A stretch of 64,000 bases of DNA from Bradyrhizobium sp. B124 (GTDB taxonomy: Bacteria > Pseudomonadota > Alphaproteobacteria > Rhizobiales > Xanthobacteraceae). A program made the translations under genes and the position numbers. The DNA is taken from the NCBI RefSeq assembly GCF_038967635.1, contig NZ_CP152413.1, positions 1,612,001-1,676,000 of the forward strand, read 5' to 3'. The notes under the pieces were generated by a model. The model did no database searches. It was not told the DNA's origin and saw only the letters and a list, made by a program, of their open reading frames with translations. Shown in pieces: positions 15,220 through 24,585 of the stretch. Position 1 is the first letter of the stretch. Every line of letters starts with the position of its first letter.

Positions 15220-16641
15220 CTATTTCAGCCCGAACCACAGCGTGGCGATGCCGAGGAACGAGAAAAAGCCGACCACGTCGGTGACGGTCGTGACGAAGGT
15301 GCCGGAGGCGACCGCGGGATCGGCGCGCACCCGTTCCAGCACCATCGGAATCAGGATGCCGCCGAGCGCGCCGGCGACCAGGTTGCAGATGATCGCGAGC
15401 CCGATCACGATGCCGAGGCCGGGGATCTTGAACCAGGCCACCGCGGCGATGCCGGTGATGACGGCAAAGGCGAGGCCGTTGACGAGCCCGACCATGGTCT
15501 CGCGCAACACCACGCGCGTCGCGTTGAACGAACCGAGCTCGCGGGTGGCGAGCGCGCGCACCGCGACCGTCATGGTCTGGGTCGCGGCATTGCCGCCCTG
15601 GCTCGCCACGATCGGCGCCAGCACCGCGAGCGCCACCATCTTCTCGAGCTGGCCCTCGAACAGGCCGAGCACCGAAGAGGCCAGGAACGCGGTGGCGAGA
15701 TTGACCAGCAGCCAGTTGAAGCGGCCGCGGGCGATGGTCCAGACCGTGTCGGACAGCTCTTCAGGGTGGGTAACGCCGCCCAGCGCCTTGAGGTCCTCGT
15801 CGGCCTCCTCCTCGATCACGTCGACGACGTCGTCGATGGTGATCACGCCGACCAGCCGCTCGGTGGTGTCGACCACGGGAGCCGCGACCAGATTGTACTT
15901 GCCGAACATCCGCGCGACCTCTTCCTGGTCTTCCAGCGCGGAGACCCGGCGGCGGCCCTCGTCGATCAGGTCCTTGACCGGAACCGGGCGGCGCGTGCGC
16001 AGCAGCACGTCGAGCGGCACCGCGCCCAGCAAGTGCTTGTCGGCGTCGACCACATAGATCTCGTAGAAGCGGTCCGGCAGATCGGGCGTGTCGCGCATGT
16101 AGTCGATCGCCTGCCCGACTTTCCAATCCGGCGGCACCGCGATGAACTCGGTCTGCATCCGCCGGCCGGCGGAATTCTCCGGATACAGCAGGCTGCGCTC
16201 GATGTCCTCGCGCTCGGCCGCCGGCAGCTTCTCCAGGATCTCTTCCTGGTCCTCCTCGTCGAGGCTTTCCAGGAGCTCGACGGCGTCATCGGATTCGAGC
16301 TCGCGGACGCCCTCTGCAACGGTCTCCGGCTCGAGTTCCTCGAGGATCTCCTCGCGGACCGTCTCGTCGACCTCGTTGAGCGCCGAGAAGTCGAAGTCCG
16401 TGCCGGTGATCTCGACCAGGGTGACGCGGTCGTCAGGCTCCAGCGCCTCGATCAGGTCGCCGAGATCGGCCTCATGCAGTTCCGCCACCACCTCGCACAG
16501 CAGGGGCCGGTCCGCGGCATGGATGGCCCGGGTGATCTCCGCGACGAATTCGGGGCGGAGCTGGCCCTCCTCGTCCCGCATCGGCATCCGGGCGAGCGGG
16601 TCGGCCTCGGCGGGTTCGGCAACGTCGATATTCTCGGCCAT
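15220..16641 (-). CDS. mgtE: Magnesium transporter MgtE
   Basis: A 473-residue inner-membrane Mg2+ channel. Domains in order: an acidic MgtE N domain (about 35-150), a tandem CBS pair (about 150-275, containing YEIYVVDADKHLLGAVP and VAAPVVDTTERLVGVI) and five membrane helices from about 305 to the end. The pore signature ASQGGNAATQT is present. The start MAENIDV was picked because all upstream sequence in the frame is non-conserved. It stands alone, convergent with the XRE gene and divergent from the deacetylases. Confidence 0.95.
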   Translation of the reverse strand: MAENIDVAEPAEADPLARMPMRDEEGQLRPEFVAEITRAIHAADRPLLCEVVAELHEADLGDLIEALEPDDRVTLVEITGTDFDFSALNEVDETVREEILEELEPETVAEGVRELESDDAVELLESLDEEDQEEILEKLPAAEREDIERSLLYPENSAGRRMQTEFIAVPPDWKVGQAIDYMRDTPDLPDRFYEIYVVDADKHLLGAVPLDVLLRTRRPVPVKDLIDEGRRRVSALEDQEEVARMFGKYNLVAAPVVDTTERLVGVITIDDVVDVIEEEADEDLKALGGVTHPEELSDTVWTIARGRFNWLLVNLATAFLASSVLGLFEGQLEKMVALAVLAPIVASQGGNAATQTMTVAVRALATRELGSFNATRVVLRETMVGLVNGLAFAVITGIAAVAWFKIPGLGIVIGLAIICNLVAGALGGILIPMVLERVRADPAVASGTFVTTVTDVVGFFSFLGIATLWFGLK

Positions 16642-16725
16642 GCCGTGTTTCGCCGGTTTGACAGGAGGGGAAAAACTGCTCTGATGAGTGCGGAACGGAT
16701 TACCTAATCGGTGGGGCCCAGTGCA

Positions 16726-17541
16726 ATGAGAAAGATGTCGAGCGCACCGCGACCGATCCTGAACATTGTCGCGGCGCTGATCGCGCTCGCGCCTGTTGCG
16801 CTGATTAGCTCGGCGAAGGCCGCCGAATGCCCGCGCAAGGACGCGCTCGGCACCTCGCGTGTGCTCGAGGTCGACCCTGCGACCTATCCGCGCGTCGGGC
16901 AGAAAAGCTTTCCGCAGACCCTGCCGCTGCGGGATGGCGAGGTCGTGCTGACGTTCGACGACGGGCCGACACCTGGCGTCACCGACAAGGTGCTGACGGC
17001 ACTGGCAACCGAATGCGTGCAGGCCACCTTCTTCATGGTCGGCCGCAATGCGGCCGATCATCCCGACATGGTCCGCAAGATCGCACGCCTCGGCCACAGC
17101 ATCGGCTATCACAGCTGGGACCATCCGCATCTCAACAAAATGCCGACGGACCAGGCCGAGGCGAACATCAATCGGGGGATCGAAGCAGTCCAGACGGCCC
17201 TGCGCGGTACCGCGAGCACGGTCCCGAGCACGCCGTTCTTCCGGTTCCCCTATTTCGAGTCGACGCCTGCCCTGCTCGAGCGCATGGAAAAGCGCGGTAT
17301 CGCGGTGTTCGGCGCCGATTTCTGGGCCAGCGATTGGAACAAGATGACCCCCGAGGAGGAACTCAAGCTGCTCACCGGGCGGCTCGAGGGCCATCGCAAG
17401 GGAATTATCCTGCTGCACGACCCGCAGATGCGAACAGCCGAGATGCTGCCGGCCTTCCTAAGGTATCTGCAGGAGCATAATTATCACGTCGTCCACATCG
17501 TCCCGGCGGCGTTGAAAACCGTGTCCGACCGGACACATTGA
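16726..17541 (+). CDS. Exported polysaccharide deacetylase (NodB fold), copy 1
   Basis: A 271-residue exported deacetylase acting on cell-wall or surface polysaccharides. A signal peptide ends near AKA-AE. The NodB domain shows motif 1 TFDDGP, with the catalytic and metal aspartates, motif 2 HSWDHPH, motif 3 RFPYFE, and a late LLHD. It starts at ATG, though an in-frame GTG lies 15 bp upstream. It is followed after 80 bp by a paralogue with the same layout around the mature N-terminus (ECPRKDALGTSR versus DCPGNPNALGTSR), indicating tandem duplication. Confidence 0.92.
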   Translation: MRKMSSAPRPILNIVAALIALAPVALISSAKAAECPRKDALGTSRVLEVDPATYPRVGQKSFPQTLPLRDGEVVLTFDDGPTPGVTDKVLTALATECVQATFFMVGRNAADHPDMVRKIARLGHSIGYHSWDHPHLNKMPTDQAEANINRGIEAVQTALRGTASTVPSTPFFRFPYFESTPALLERMEKRGIAVFGADFWASDWNKMTPEEELKLLTGRLEGHRKGIILLHDPQMRTAEMLPAFLRYLQEHNYHVVHIVPAALKTVSDRTH

Positions 17542-17621
17542 ACCCGGCACCCAAGGTGGATTACAGACCGTTAAGGCGGCATTCATGGGGCCGCACCTAA
17601 GGATTCGTCAGTGCGTTTGGA

Positions 17622-19004
17622 ATGCGGCCGAGATTGATGATTGCAGACGTCCTGGTGATGATCCGGAAGCGGTCGCGGACCGTGATCGGCGCGGCGCTGC
17701 TGGGCTGCTGCTTGATGACGCCGCAGGCCGGCCTCGCCGCGGATTGCCCGGGTAACCCCAACGCACTCGGCACCTCGCGGACCATCGTCGTCGATCCCCG
17801 GGAGCATCCGCGGATCGGCACCATGCAGTATCCGGAGACGCTGCCGCTCGCCGATCACGAGGTGGTGCTGACCTTCGACGACGGGCCGCTGCCGAAATAC
17901 AGCAACCAGGTGCTGGCCATCCTCGCCAGCCAATGCGTCAAGGCGACCTTCTTCACCATCGGCTCCCAGGCCCGGTTCAATCCGGAGGGCGTGCGCAAGC
18001 TGGTCGCCGCCGGGCATACCGTCGGCACGCACAGCCAGAACCATCCGCTGACGATGAACAAGATGCCGCTCGAGCGGGTGCGGCAGGAGGTCGACGACGG
18101 CATCGCCTCGACACTCGCCGCGCTCAACGGCGACAAGAGCAAGCTCGCGCCGTTCTTCCGGATCCCCGGCCTGATGCGCGCCGAGATCCCCGAAGCCTAT
18201 CTGGCGTCACAGGGCATCCAGGTCTGGAGCGCCGACTTCCCGGCCGACGACTGGCGCCACGTCTCGCCGCAGCGGGTCTACGACCTCGCGATCCAGCGGA
18301 TCGAGGCCAAGCACAAGGGCATCCTGCTGCTGCACGACATCCAGCCGCGCACCGTCGCGGCGCTGCCGCGCATCCTCAACACGCTGAAGGAGCGCGGCTA
18401 CCGCATCGTCCATGTCGTGCCCGCGACAGCGGACCGCCCGGCGACGCCGACCGAGCCGCAGCAATGGTTCATGCGTCCGCCGACCGAGACGGTCGCGATC
18501 ACGCGCTGGCCCAAAATTCCGAACTTCGTCTTCACCGCGACGCGGACGCTGCCGGCGCCGGTGTTTGCCGACATGGATTGGCGCGATGCCGACATTCTCG
18601 ATCACGCGCAGCGCGCGCGCGTCGGCGCATCCGTCCGCACGCTGTGGCCGCAGCCGCAGCTCACCCAGCCCGCGTCGGCCTCGACATTGCCGATCCCGGC
18701 GGCTGACGTGTTTCGCGTTCCCGAAGCACTGGACCTGACCCTGCTCGCGGCCCGCTCGGCGGCCGCGCAGCGCGCGACAGCTGTTGTCCCCGGCGTCGGC
18801 GCACCGCGCGCGCAAGCGATTTCGGCGCGCCAGGCCAGGCACCCCAAGCAGGCCGCGCATCAGATCCCCGCTGCGGCTCACGGCCGGCTTCACGGCGCAC
18901 CGCTGCGTGTCGTACCGCCGGCCGCGAGCAATGCGTCGGTCCACGTCGCCAAGCGCACCCCGCGCGCCGAGGCCTTGGCGGCCAGCAAGCGCGTGCCTGA
19001 CTAG
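17622..19004 (+). CDS. Exported polysaccharide deacetylase (NodB fold), copy 2 with C-terminal extension
   Basis: A 460-residue paralogue of the preceding gene. It has a signal peptide ending near GLA-AD, the NodB motifs TFDDGP, THSQNHP and RIPGLM, and a late LLHD. Motif 2 reads THSQNHP rather than HSWDHP, keeping the two metal histidines. After the domain (about residue 270) there is a roughly 190-residue Ala/Pro/Arg-rich extension with no recognised fold, perhaps a wall- or polymer-binding tail. Internal Met codons at 6 and 13 are alternative starts; Met13 gives the most ordinary signal peptide. Confidence 0.9.
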   Translation: MRPRLMIADVLVMIRKRSRTVIGAALLGCCLMTPQAGLAADCPGNPNALGTSRTIVVDPREHPRIGTMQYPETLPLADHEVVLTFDDGPLPKYSNQVLAILASQCVKATFFTIGSQARFNPEGVRKLVAAGHTVGTHSQNHPLTMNKMPLERVRQEVDDGIASTLAALNGDKSKLAPFFRIPGLMRAEIPEAYLASQGIQVWSADFPADDWRHVSPQRVYDLAIQRIEAKHKGILLLHDIQPRTVAALPRILNTLKERGYRIVHVVPATADRPATPTEPQQWFMRPPTETVAITRWPKIPNFVFTATRTLPAPVFADMDWRDADILDHAQRARVGASVRTLWPQPQLTQPASASTLPIPAADVFRVPEALDLTLLAARSAAAQRATAVVPGVGAPRAQAISARQARHPKQAAHQIPAAAHGRLHGAPLRVVPPAASNASVHVAKRTPRAEALAASKRVPD

Positions 19005-19012
19005 AGCGCGAT

Positions 19013-19387
19013 CTAGCTGACCACGATCTTGGCGACGCAGAGCAGGATCACCAGCGCCAGGAAGAAGATGTCGATATAGGATTTGATTTCGCCGGCATGC
19101 CTGAGCGCGGTGACGTCGGCGACGATCTGCTTGCGCGAGGCCACAGCATTGGGCCCCTCGCCGGCCGCAGCGGCGAGCCGCCGCGTCTCGCCTTCGAGGC
19201 GCTCGATACGCTGGAAGAAATAGAACGAGCGCAGGCCCGACAAGGCATGCATCGTTGCATAGACCAGGACCAGGATCGCGACCGTCGCGCGCTGCTCGTA
19301 TTTCTCCAGCAGGTTCAGCGTGAAATAGACCAGTCCCAGGAACACGAAGTTGGAGAGGACACGGTAGGCATAGCTAGCAAAGATCAT
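19013..19387 (-). CDS. Small membrane protein, unknown function
   Basis: A 124-residue protein with three to four membrane helices (about 5-22, 33-53 and 100-122). Between them a charged segment (FFQRIERLEGETRRLA) suggests a short coiled coil. The start MIFASYAYR is supported by GGAGCA six bases upstream. It converges with the second deacetylase, with 8 bp between stops. No family is recognised. Confidence 0.7.
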   Translation of the reverse strand: MIFASYAYRVLSNFVFLGLVYFTLNLLEKYEQRATVAILVLVYATMHALSGLRSFYFFQRIERLEGETRRLAAAAGEGPNAVASRKQIVADVTALRHAGEIKSYIDIFFLALVILLCVAKIVVS

Positions 19388-19632
19388 CGGGTGCTCCGGG
19401 TGGGGCAGGCTTGCGGCCGCGCGGTCGGGAGACGCGGCCGCCTCCGGTCGGCAGCGCCACACCGGCAAGGCCATGCATCCGCGAATCTACCTGACCGGTG
19501 TTACAGGACCGCATCGACCGGCGCCTCACGTCGCCCGCCGACGCTCATCGGACCTGCCCCGCGCGGGGCCGGCACGGCCAGGCCACGGCTATGCTTCGAA
19601 AAATCCAGCGATTTCAAGGATCAGCTGAGGTG

Positions 19633-19717
19633 TGGTGCGCTCGGAGGGACTCGAACCCCCACGGTGTTACCCACTGCCACCTCAAGGCAGCGCGTCTACC
19701 AATTCCGCCACGAGCGC
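19633..19717 (-). tRNA. tRNA-Leu (GAG)
   Basis: The 85-nt minus-strand sequence starts GCGCTCG and ends CGAGCGC-A-CCA, a perfect 7-bp acceptor stem with the CCA end encoded. The anticodon stem CTGCC/GGCAG encloses the loop TTGAGGT, giving anticodon GAG. The extended variable arm and the GGTTCGAGTCC T-arm fit a class II leucine tRNA. Confidence 0.95.
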
Positions 19718-19809
19718 TAAGGATGTCGGATGGAACCCTAAGGCGCCGCCGCATCGAGGGGGCCATGTAACAAATCATGCATGCAGGGACAAGGCGCTTG
19801 ATGCATGAA

Positions 19810-20055
19810 TTAACTGCGAACCCCGGGAGATTTCGGCAGCATCTGCTTGACCTCGACCGCAATCCGGTTGCGGTCGACCAGGACGACGCCGCTGGCCACC
19901 GGCAGGTTGTTGGCGAGGATCTTGACCTCGTCGGCCTCGGTGGCATCCAGTTCGATGATGGCGCCGCGGGACAGCCGCATGACCTGGTGGATCGGCATGG
20001 TGGTCGTGCCGAGGACCACCATGAGATCGACGCTGACTTTATCGAGGGTGGGCAC
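19810..20055 (-). CDS. fliN: Short FliN/SpoA-domain flagellar motor switch protein
   Basis: An 81-residue protein made up almost entirely of the SpoA (surface presentation of antigens) domain of FliN: VDLMVVLGTTTMPIHQVMRLSRGAIIELD followed by the typical VDRNRIAVEV segment. FliN builds the C-ring that switches flagellar rotation. Usual FliN proteins carry an additional N-terminal region, so this is a minimal form. No other flagellar gene is within the window; it lies between tRNA-Leu and lipB and diverges from lipB. Confidence 0.88.
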   Translation of the reverse strand: MPTLDKVSVDLMVVLGTTTMPIHQVMRLSRGAIIELDATEADEVKILANNLPVASGVVLVDRNRIAVEVKQMLPKSPGVRS

Positions 20056-20115
20056 TTCTGAACCGCCGAACTGGAACTAAATTGTGGATTCACCTGACCA
20101 CGTTAGGGTTAGCCA

Positions 20116-20868
20116 ATGGTTAACGACCGCCAAAGCCTCGATTTGACGACCTTTGCGCGCCCTTCGGGCGGCGAAGCGGTCGAGTGGCGGATTTCGGACC
20201 GTCCAGTGCCCTACCCCGATTCTCTCACTGCGATGGACACGAGGGTGGCGGCGATCGCCGAGGGCTCGGCGCCGGAACTGGTGTGGCTGCTCGAGCATCC
20301 GCCGCTCTACACCTCCGGCACCAGCGGCAAGGCCGATGACCTGCTCGACCCGCGGTTTCCGACCTTCCAGAGCGGCCGCGGCGGCCAGGTCACCTATCAC
20401 GGCCCGGGCCAGCGCGTTGCCTATGTGATGCTGGACCTGAAGCGGCGCCGGCCGGATGTGCGCGCCTATGTCGCCTCGCTGGAGGAATGGATCATCCGCA
20501 CACTGGCCGCCTTCAACGTCCGTGGCGAGCGCCGCGAGGACCGCGTCGGGGTCTGGGTGCGGCGCCCGGACAAGGGGCCGGGTCACGAGGACAAGATCGC
20601 TGCGATCGGCGTGCGGCTGCGCCGCTGGGTCTCGTTCCACGGCATCGCGATCAATGTCGAGCCCGACCTCTCCCACTTCCAGGCGATCGTGCCCTGCGGG
20701 GTGGTCGATCCGCGCTACGGCGTGACCTCGCTGGTCGATCTCGGGCTGCCGGTCACGATGGCCGATGTCGACATCGCGCTCCGGCAGGCATTTTCCGAGG
20801 TGTTTGGCGGCATAGACGCCGACCTGTCGGAAGCATCTGCCCCACGCCACAGTGACGCTTCGGTTTAA
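20116..20868 (+). CDS. lipB: Octanoyl-[ACP]:protein octanoyltransferase
   Basis: A 250-residue cytosolic transferase that moves octanoate from acyl carrier protein to lipoyl domains, the first step of lipoate synthesis. Family motifs are all present: [14 protein letters not shown] near residue 90, the catalytic lysine in [23 protein letters not shown], and the catalytic cysteine in [16 protein letters not shown]. Length is normal, with a somewhat long Ser/Ala-rich tail. The next gene starts inside its last codons. Confidence 0.96.
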   Translation: MVNDRQSLDLTTFARPSGGEAVEWRISDRPVPYPDSLTAMDTRVAAIAEGSAPELVWLLEHPPLYTSGTSGKADDLLDPRFPTFQSGRGGQVTYHGPGQRVAYVMLDLKRRRPDVRAYVASLEEWIIRTLAAFNVRGERREDRVGVWVRRPDKGPGHEDKIAAIGVRLRRWVSFHGIAINVEPDLSHFQAIVPCGVVDPRYGVTSLVDLGLPVTMADVDIALRQAFSEVFGGIDADLSEASAPRHSDASV

Positions 20869-21286
20869 GGCGCGCATCCAGGAGCCGAGCGATCGTATGT
20901 GGTTTGCAGGCACGGTCATCCTCGGAGCCCTTTGTGTGGCGGGCGCGGTCGTGACGCTTATGCGCGTGCGAGGAGAGGTCCGGTTCAAAACCTACGACGA
21001 AGTCAATGTCGTCCAGCAATTGATGGTCTGGTCTGCGCAAAAGCTTTCCGGCCGCGAGGGCCAACGCCTCGCAGCCAAGGCGTCGACGCTCAGCAGCGAC
21101 CAGATCGTGGCCCTGCAATCGATCTCGAGGGATGATCTGGCCGCCCTTGCTCCCTTCATTGATGAATGGATCGCAGGTCATTTGCCTCCGCAGAACTTGC
21201 CGGCCGAATATGAGGACTTTCGACCGCGAACCCTGCTGGGATTCAAGCAGCGGCTACAGTCCAAGGGGCTGTGGCCGGAGCGATGA
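20852..21286 (+). CDS. Hypothetical protein with one membrane anchor
   Basis: A 144-residue protein starting at GTG, overlapping the end of lipB by 17 bp; an ATG 15 codons later ([16 protein letters not shown]) is an equally good start. One transmembrane helix lies at about residues 18-37, followed by a soluble, helical, Leu/Ala-rich domain. The final 30 bp overlap the convergent tautomerase gene. No family recognised. Confidence 0.6.
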   Translation: MTLRFKARIQEPSDRMWFAGTVILGALCVAGAVVTLMRVRGEVRFKTYDEVNVVQQLMVWSAQKLSGREGQRLAAKASTLSSDQIVALQSISRDDLAALAPFIDEWIAGHLPPQNLPAEYEDFRPRTLLGFKQRLQSKGLWPER

Positions 21287-21718
21287 ACCGATCGGCGCCG
21301 CCTTCTGCGGCGCGACCTCGAGCTTGCCGGCGATGTAGCGGCGCTCCTGGGTCAGGCCGCCGAAGCCATAGGCATCGCCCTTCACCTCGTCGACATGGGC
21401 GTAGCTCTCGGTGTGGAGCGGGCCGAGCAATTCGCCCATCCGCTTGAACAGCGCCGCGAGATAGGCCGCCTTCTCGTCCTTGGTGTTGGTGCCTTCGGTG
21501 ACGTGGACGTCGAGCCAATAGCTCGCGAGCCCCTGCTCGGCGAGCGACTTGCCTCCGGCGAACCAGTCGGTGGCGTCGGCTGACTTCACGATGATCGCGG
21601 TGACCTTGGGGTCCTTGTGCAGAATCCCTGCGGTCAGCTCCGACACCGCGGCGGCGATGTCGGACTTCAGTGACGGCCTCTCGCGGGAGGTTGCATAGGT
21701 GACGGTGATGAGCGGCAT
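21254..21718 (-). CDS. Tautomerase family protein
   Basis: A 154-residue member of the 4-oxalocrotonate tautomerase / MIF superfamily. After Met removal the catalytic Pro would be the first residue (MPLITVTYA), as the family requires. The start is decided by AGGAG eight bases upstream. The length is about twice that of the classical 62-residue enzyme, as in fused or long-chain members. It is divergent from a LysR regulator 115 bp away, which probably controls it. Substrate unknown. Confidence 0.85.
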   Translation of the reverse strand: MPLITVTYATSRERPSLKSDIAAAVSELTAGILHKDPKVTAIIVKSADATDWFAGGKSLAEQGLASYWLDVHVTEGTNTKDEKAAYLAALFKRMGELLGPLHTESYAHVDEVKGDAYGFGGLTQERRYIAGKLEVAPQKAAPIGSSLRPQPLGL

Positions 21719-21833
21719 GATCGGTCTCCTTGAATTCGGTTGGCGCGGGTCAATCGCGCCTCCTCTAGCTAGACCTTTGCACATCATCTTGGTATCTTAT
21801 CTATACGGATAGCAATGATAACGAATATTGATC

Positions 21834-22691
21834 ATGACGGCGACGCTCGATATCGACACCGTGCAGGCCTTCCTCCTCGTCGCCGAGCTGCAGGGCTTCA
21901 CCCGCGCCGCCGAGGCACTCGGCACCACGCAGGCGGCGATCAGCATGAAATTGCAGCGGCTGGAAACCGTGCTCGGCAAGCGGCTGGTCGAACGCTCGCC
22001 GCGCGCGGTGCGGCTGACCGCCGATGGCGCGGCTTTCCTGCACCATGCCCGCGCGTTGATCGAGGTGCATGACCGTGCGCTGTCGGGTGAGAAACCAGCG
22101 CGGCAGCAGTTGACACTCGGGATCAGCGATCACGCCGCCGGGCCGGAACTCGTGCCGCTGCTGGAGCGGCTGCACGCAATGGCGTCCCAGCTCGCACTCT
22201 CCGTGACCATCGGCTTCTCGCGCGAGATGCTCGACGCCTACGATGCCGGCGAACTCGACGCCGTGATCGTGCGCCAGGAAGGCAGCCGGCGCGGCGGCGA
22301 GAAACTGACCGAGGACGAATTCGGCTGGTTCGCCGCCAAGCGCTTCGTCTGGCCGCGCGGCGACGCACTGCCGCTCGCTACGCTGGCACCGCCCTGCGGC
22401 GTGCGCGCCCTTGCCGTGCGATCGCTCGACAAGGCCGGCATCGCGTGGACCGAAAGCTTCGTCGGCGGCGGCGTCACCGCGGTCGTGGCTGCCGCGCTCG
22501 CAGGCCTTGCCGTTGCGCCCCTCGTCCGCCGCATCGCGCCGCCGGGCCTGCTCGATATCGGACCCGCGCACAAGCTGCCGCGGCTCGGCGCGTCAAAGGT
22601 GATGCTGCATTCGAAGGTCAGCGATCCCGCCAAGCTCGCGGCGTTGCGGACGCTGGCGGCGACGTTCCGCAGCGTGGCCTCTGCAGCGTAG
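21834..22691 (+). CDS. LysR-family transcriptional regulator
   Basis: A 285-residue regulator. The N-terminal winged helix (about residues 5-65) has the usual motif FTRAAEALGTTQAAISMKLQRLE, followed by a periplasmic-binding-protein-like effector domain. The start at ATG was preferred to a TTG two codons earlier. It is divergent from the tautomerase gene, the classical arrangement for LysR control. The AT-rich 115-bp gap is the expected operator site. Confidence 0.93.
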   Translation: MTATLDIDTVQAFLLVAELQGFTRAAEALGTTQAAISMKLQRLETVLGKRLVERSPRAVRLTADGAAFLHHARALIEVHDRALSGEKPARQQLTLGISDHAAGPELVPLLERLHAMASQLALSVTIGFSREMLDAYDAGELDAVIVRQEGSRRGGEKLTEDEFGWFAAKRFVWPRGDALPLATLAPPCGVRALAVRSLDKAGIAWTESFVGGGVTAVVAAALAGLAVAPLVRRIAPPGLLDIGPAHKLPRLGASKVMLHSKVSDPAKLAALRTLAATFRSVASAA

Positions 22692-22712
22692 TGCGGGCAC
22701 CGCTCTGCGGTA

Positions 22713-23138
22713 TCACGAGGAATGCTCGGCGGCTTCCAGCTCTCTCACGACAAACCAGTAGGTCAGGCCTGCGACAAATCCGGCTGCGGCGAACAGGCAG
22801 ACAAGTCCGGATGTCCAGACGGCCGGAGACCGCAGCAGCACCGTGATGCTCAACGCGCCGATCGCAGCGCCTGCACCGGCGAAGAACCCGGCGGATCGGA
22901 TTTCAAACTCCTCGCTCAGCCAGATCACGACCGCTGAAGGAATGGCGGTCAGCACACACGTGATGACGAGAACCAGGAATGTGGGAAGCAGAAGCGCGAT
23001 GGCGCCTCCCAGCAGCCTTATGATGTCGCCGCCGGATGCGACCATCAAGAGGGTCTGGACAACGCCGGAGAGAACCGCAGTTGCGGCCCCGCATCCGGCG
23101 AGCCAACCTCCAAAGGCACGGCAACCGTCATCAGACAT
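22713..23138 (-). CDS. Four-helix membrane protein, unknown function
   Basis: A 141-residue protein with four hydrophobic helices (about 10-32, 42-72, 83-98 and 106-128) and short polar ends. The start MSDDGCRAFGG is supported by the strong AGGAGG ribosome site. It is convergent with the LysR gene and lies just beyond the TIGR01777 epimerase on the same strand (10 bp), so it may be the last gene of that operon. No family recognised. Confidence 0.65.
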   Translation of the reverse strand: MSDDGCRAFGGWLAGCGAATAVLSGVVQTLLMVASGGDIIRLLGGAIALLLPTFLVLVITCVLTAIPSAVVIWLSEEFEIRSAGFFAGAGAAIGALSITVLLRSPAVWTSGLVCLFAAAGFVAGLTYWFVVRELEAAEHSS

Positions 23139-23148
23139 CTCGCCCTCC

Positions 23149-24585
23149 TCACAAGATCGCCTCGAACGCGCTGCGCAAGGTTTCGTGGCGGAACACAAAG
23201 CCGTTGCTCAGCGCCTTGTTCGGCAGCACACGCTGGCCGCCGAGCAATAGCTCATTGGCGAAGTCGCCACCGACGGCGCGGAGCAGCGCGGCAGGCACGC
23301 GGAAGATCGCGGGTCGATGCAGGCGCCGCCCCAGCTCCTCGGTGAACTTGGTGTTGGTGACCGGGATCGGCGCGGTCGCGTTGATCGGGCCTGCGAGCTC
23401 CGGCTTCGCGATCACATGCGCGATCAAGCGCACCAGATCGTCGCGTTCGATCCATGACATCCACTGCTTGCCCGAGCCGAGCGGGCCGCCGAGACCGAAT
23501 TCGAAGGGCGTCAGCATCCGCGTAATGAAGCCGCCGTCGGTGCCGACCACGAGACCGATCCGCAAATACGCCACGCGCACGCCATGATCGGCAGCGGGCT
23601 TGGCCGCATTCTCCCAGGCCTCGCACAGTTCATGACTGAAGCAGGCGTGGGATTTCGCCGACTCCGTCAGCACCTGGTCCTGCCAGAGACCGTACCAGCC
23701 GATCGCGGAGCCACTCACCAGCACCGACGGCTTGCGTTCGAGCCGCGCAATCAGCCTGACGACCTCAGCCGTCATGTCGATACGCGAGGCGATGATCTTG
23801 CGGCGCTTCGGTTCGGTCCAAAGACCATTGCCGATCGGCTCGCCCGCGAGATTGACGATGGCGTCGATCCCTGAGTTGGCGGGCAGTTGGTCGAGGCTCG
23901 TAATCAGCGTCACCGGCGGCGGCAGCATCTCGGCCTTCGCCGGATTGCGGATCAGCGCAATCACTTGATGGCCGGATGCGGTGAGGCTTGCGGCCAGGCG
24001 GCTGCCGACGAATCCGGTCGCACCGGTGACGAGCACGGTCTGCCGCGCCGGCAATTTCTCGACCAAGGTGGCGGCCGGCAGGCTGACCATCCGTCCCAGC
24101 CGCCTCGCAGCGGCGAAGTCACGGGCACCGAACAGCGCGGCGCCGAAGGCCGCGGCAGTTGCGAACACGCTCAGCAGGCCCGCATAAGCCGGCTCGACAG
24201 CCGTCGGCAGCGTCGCCCAGCCGATCAGCACCGGCACCAGCAGCACCAGAATGGCGCCGTAGTTGATCGCGAGCAGCGTATGATTGATCCGCTCGCTCGG
24301 CGGCAGTTTTCGGCTCAGATCCTCCTCGACGAAATCCATCAGCGTGATGACGACCTCGACGACCAGCACGGCCATGATGGCGATCGCAAAGATGCCGTGC
24401 ACTTGAAGCCAGCCGAGCACGAGGAACAGCAGTGCATAGAGCATGTTGCGCACGCTGTGCAGCTGCAGCTCATGGCGCTGCGAGGAACGCCAGGCGAGCC
24501 GCTCGGTGAATTCGTGGTGATAGAAGGTATCGAACGCGCCCATCGCGATCTGGATCGCGACGAGGGTCCAAAGCAGCGGCGTCAT
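23149..24585 (-). CDS. TIGR01777-type NAD(P)-binding epimerase fused to a membrane domain
   Basis: A 478-residue two-part protein. Residues 1-155 form about four membrane helices. From about 180 onward is an extended short-chain dehydrogenase of the TIGR01777 (YfcH/SDR39U1) group: nucleotide motif VTGATGFVGSRLA at 186-198, SGSAIGWYG, and the C-terminal DUF1731-like segment ending NGFVFRHETLRSAFEAI. The free-standing family is about 300 residues, so the membrane part is an addition. The start overlaps the stop of the DUF4166 gene by four bases and has an AGGGAGG ribosome site. Confidence 0.9.
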   Translation of the reverse strand: MTPLLWTLVAIQIAMGAFDTFYHHEFTERLAWRSSQRHELQLHSVRNMLYALLFLVLGWLQVHGIFAIAIMAVLVVEVVITLMDFVEEDLSRKLPPSERINHTLLAINYGAILVLLVPVLIGWATLPTAVEPAYAGLLSVFATAAAFGAALFGARDFAAARRLGRMVSLPAATLVEKLPARQTVLVTGATGFVGSRLAASLTASGHQVIALIRNPAKAEMLPPPVTLITSLDQLPANSGIDAIVNLAGEPIGNGLWTEPKRRKIIASRIDMTAEVVRLIARLERKPSVLVSGSAIGWYGLWQDQVLTESAKSHACFSHELCEAWENAAKPAADHGVRVAYLRIGLVVGTDGGFITRMLTPFEFGLGGPLGSGKQWMSWIERDDLVRLIAHVIAKPELAGPINATAPIPVTNTKFTEELGRRLHRPAIFRVPAALLRAVGGDFANELLLGGQRVLPNKALSNGFVFRHETLRSAFEAIL

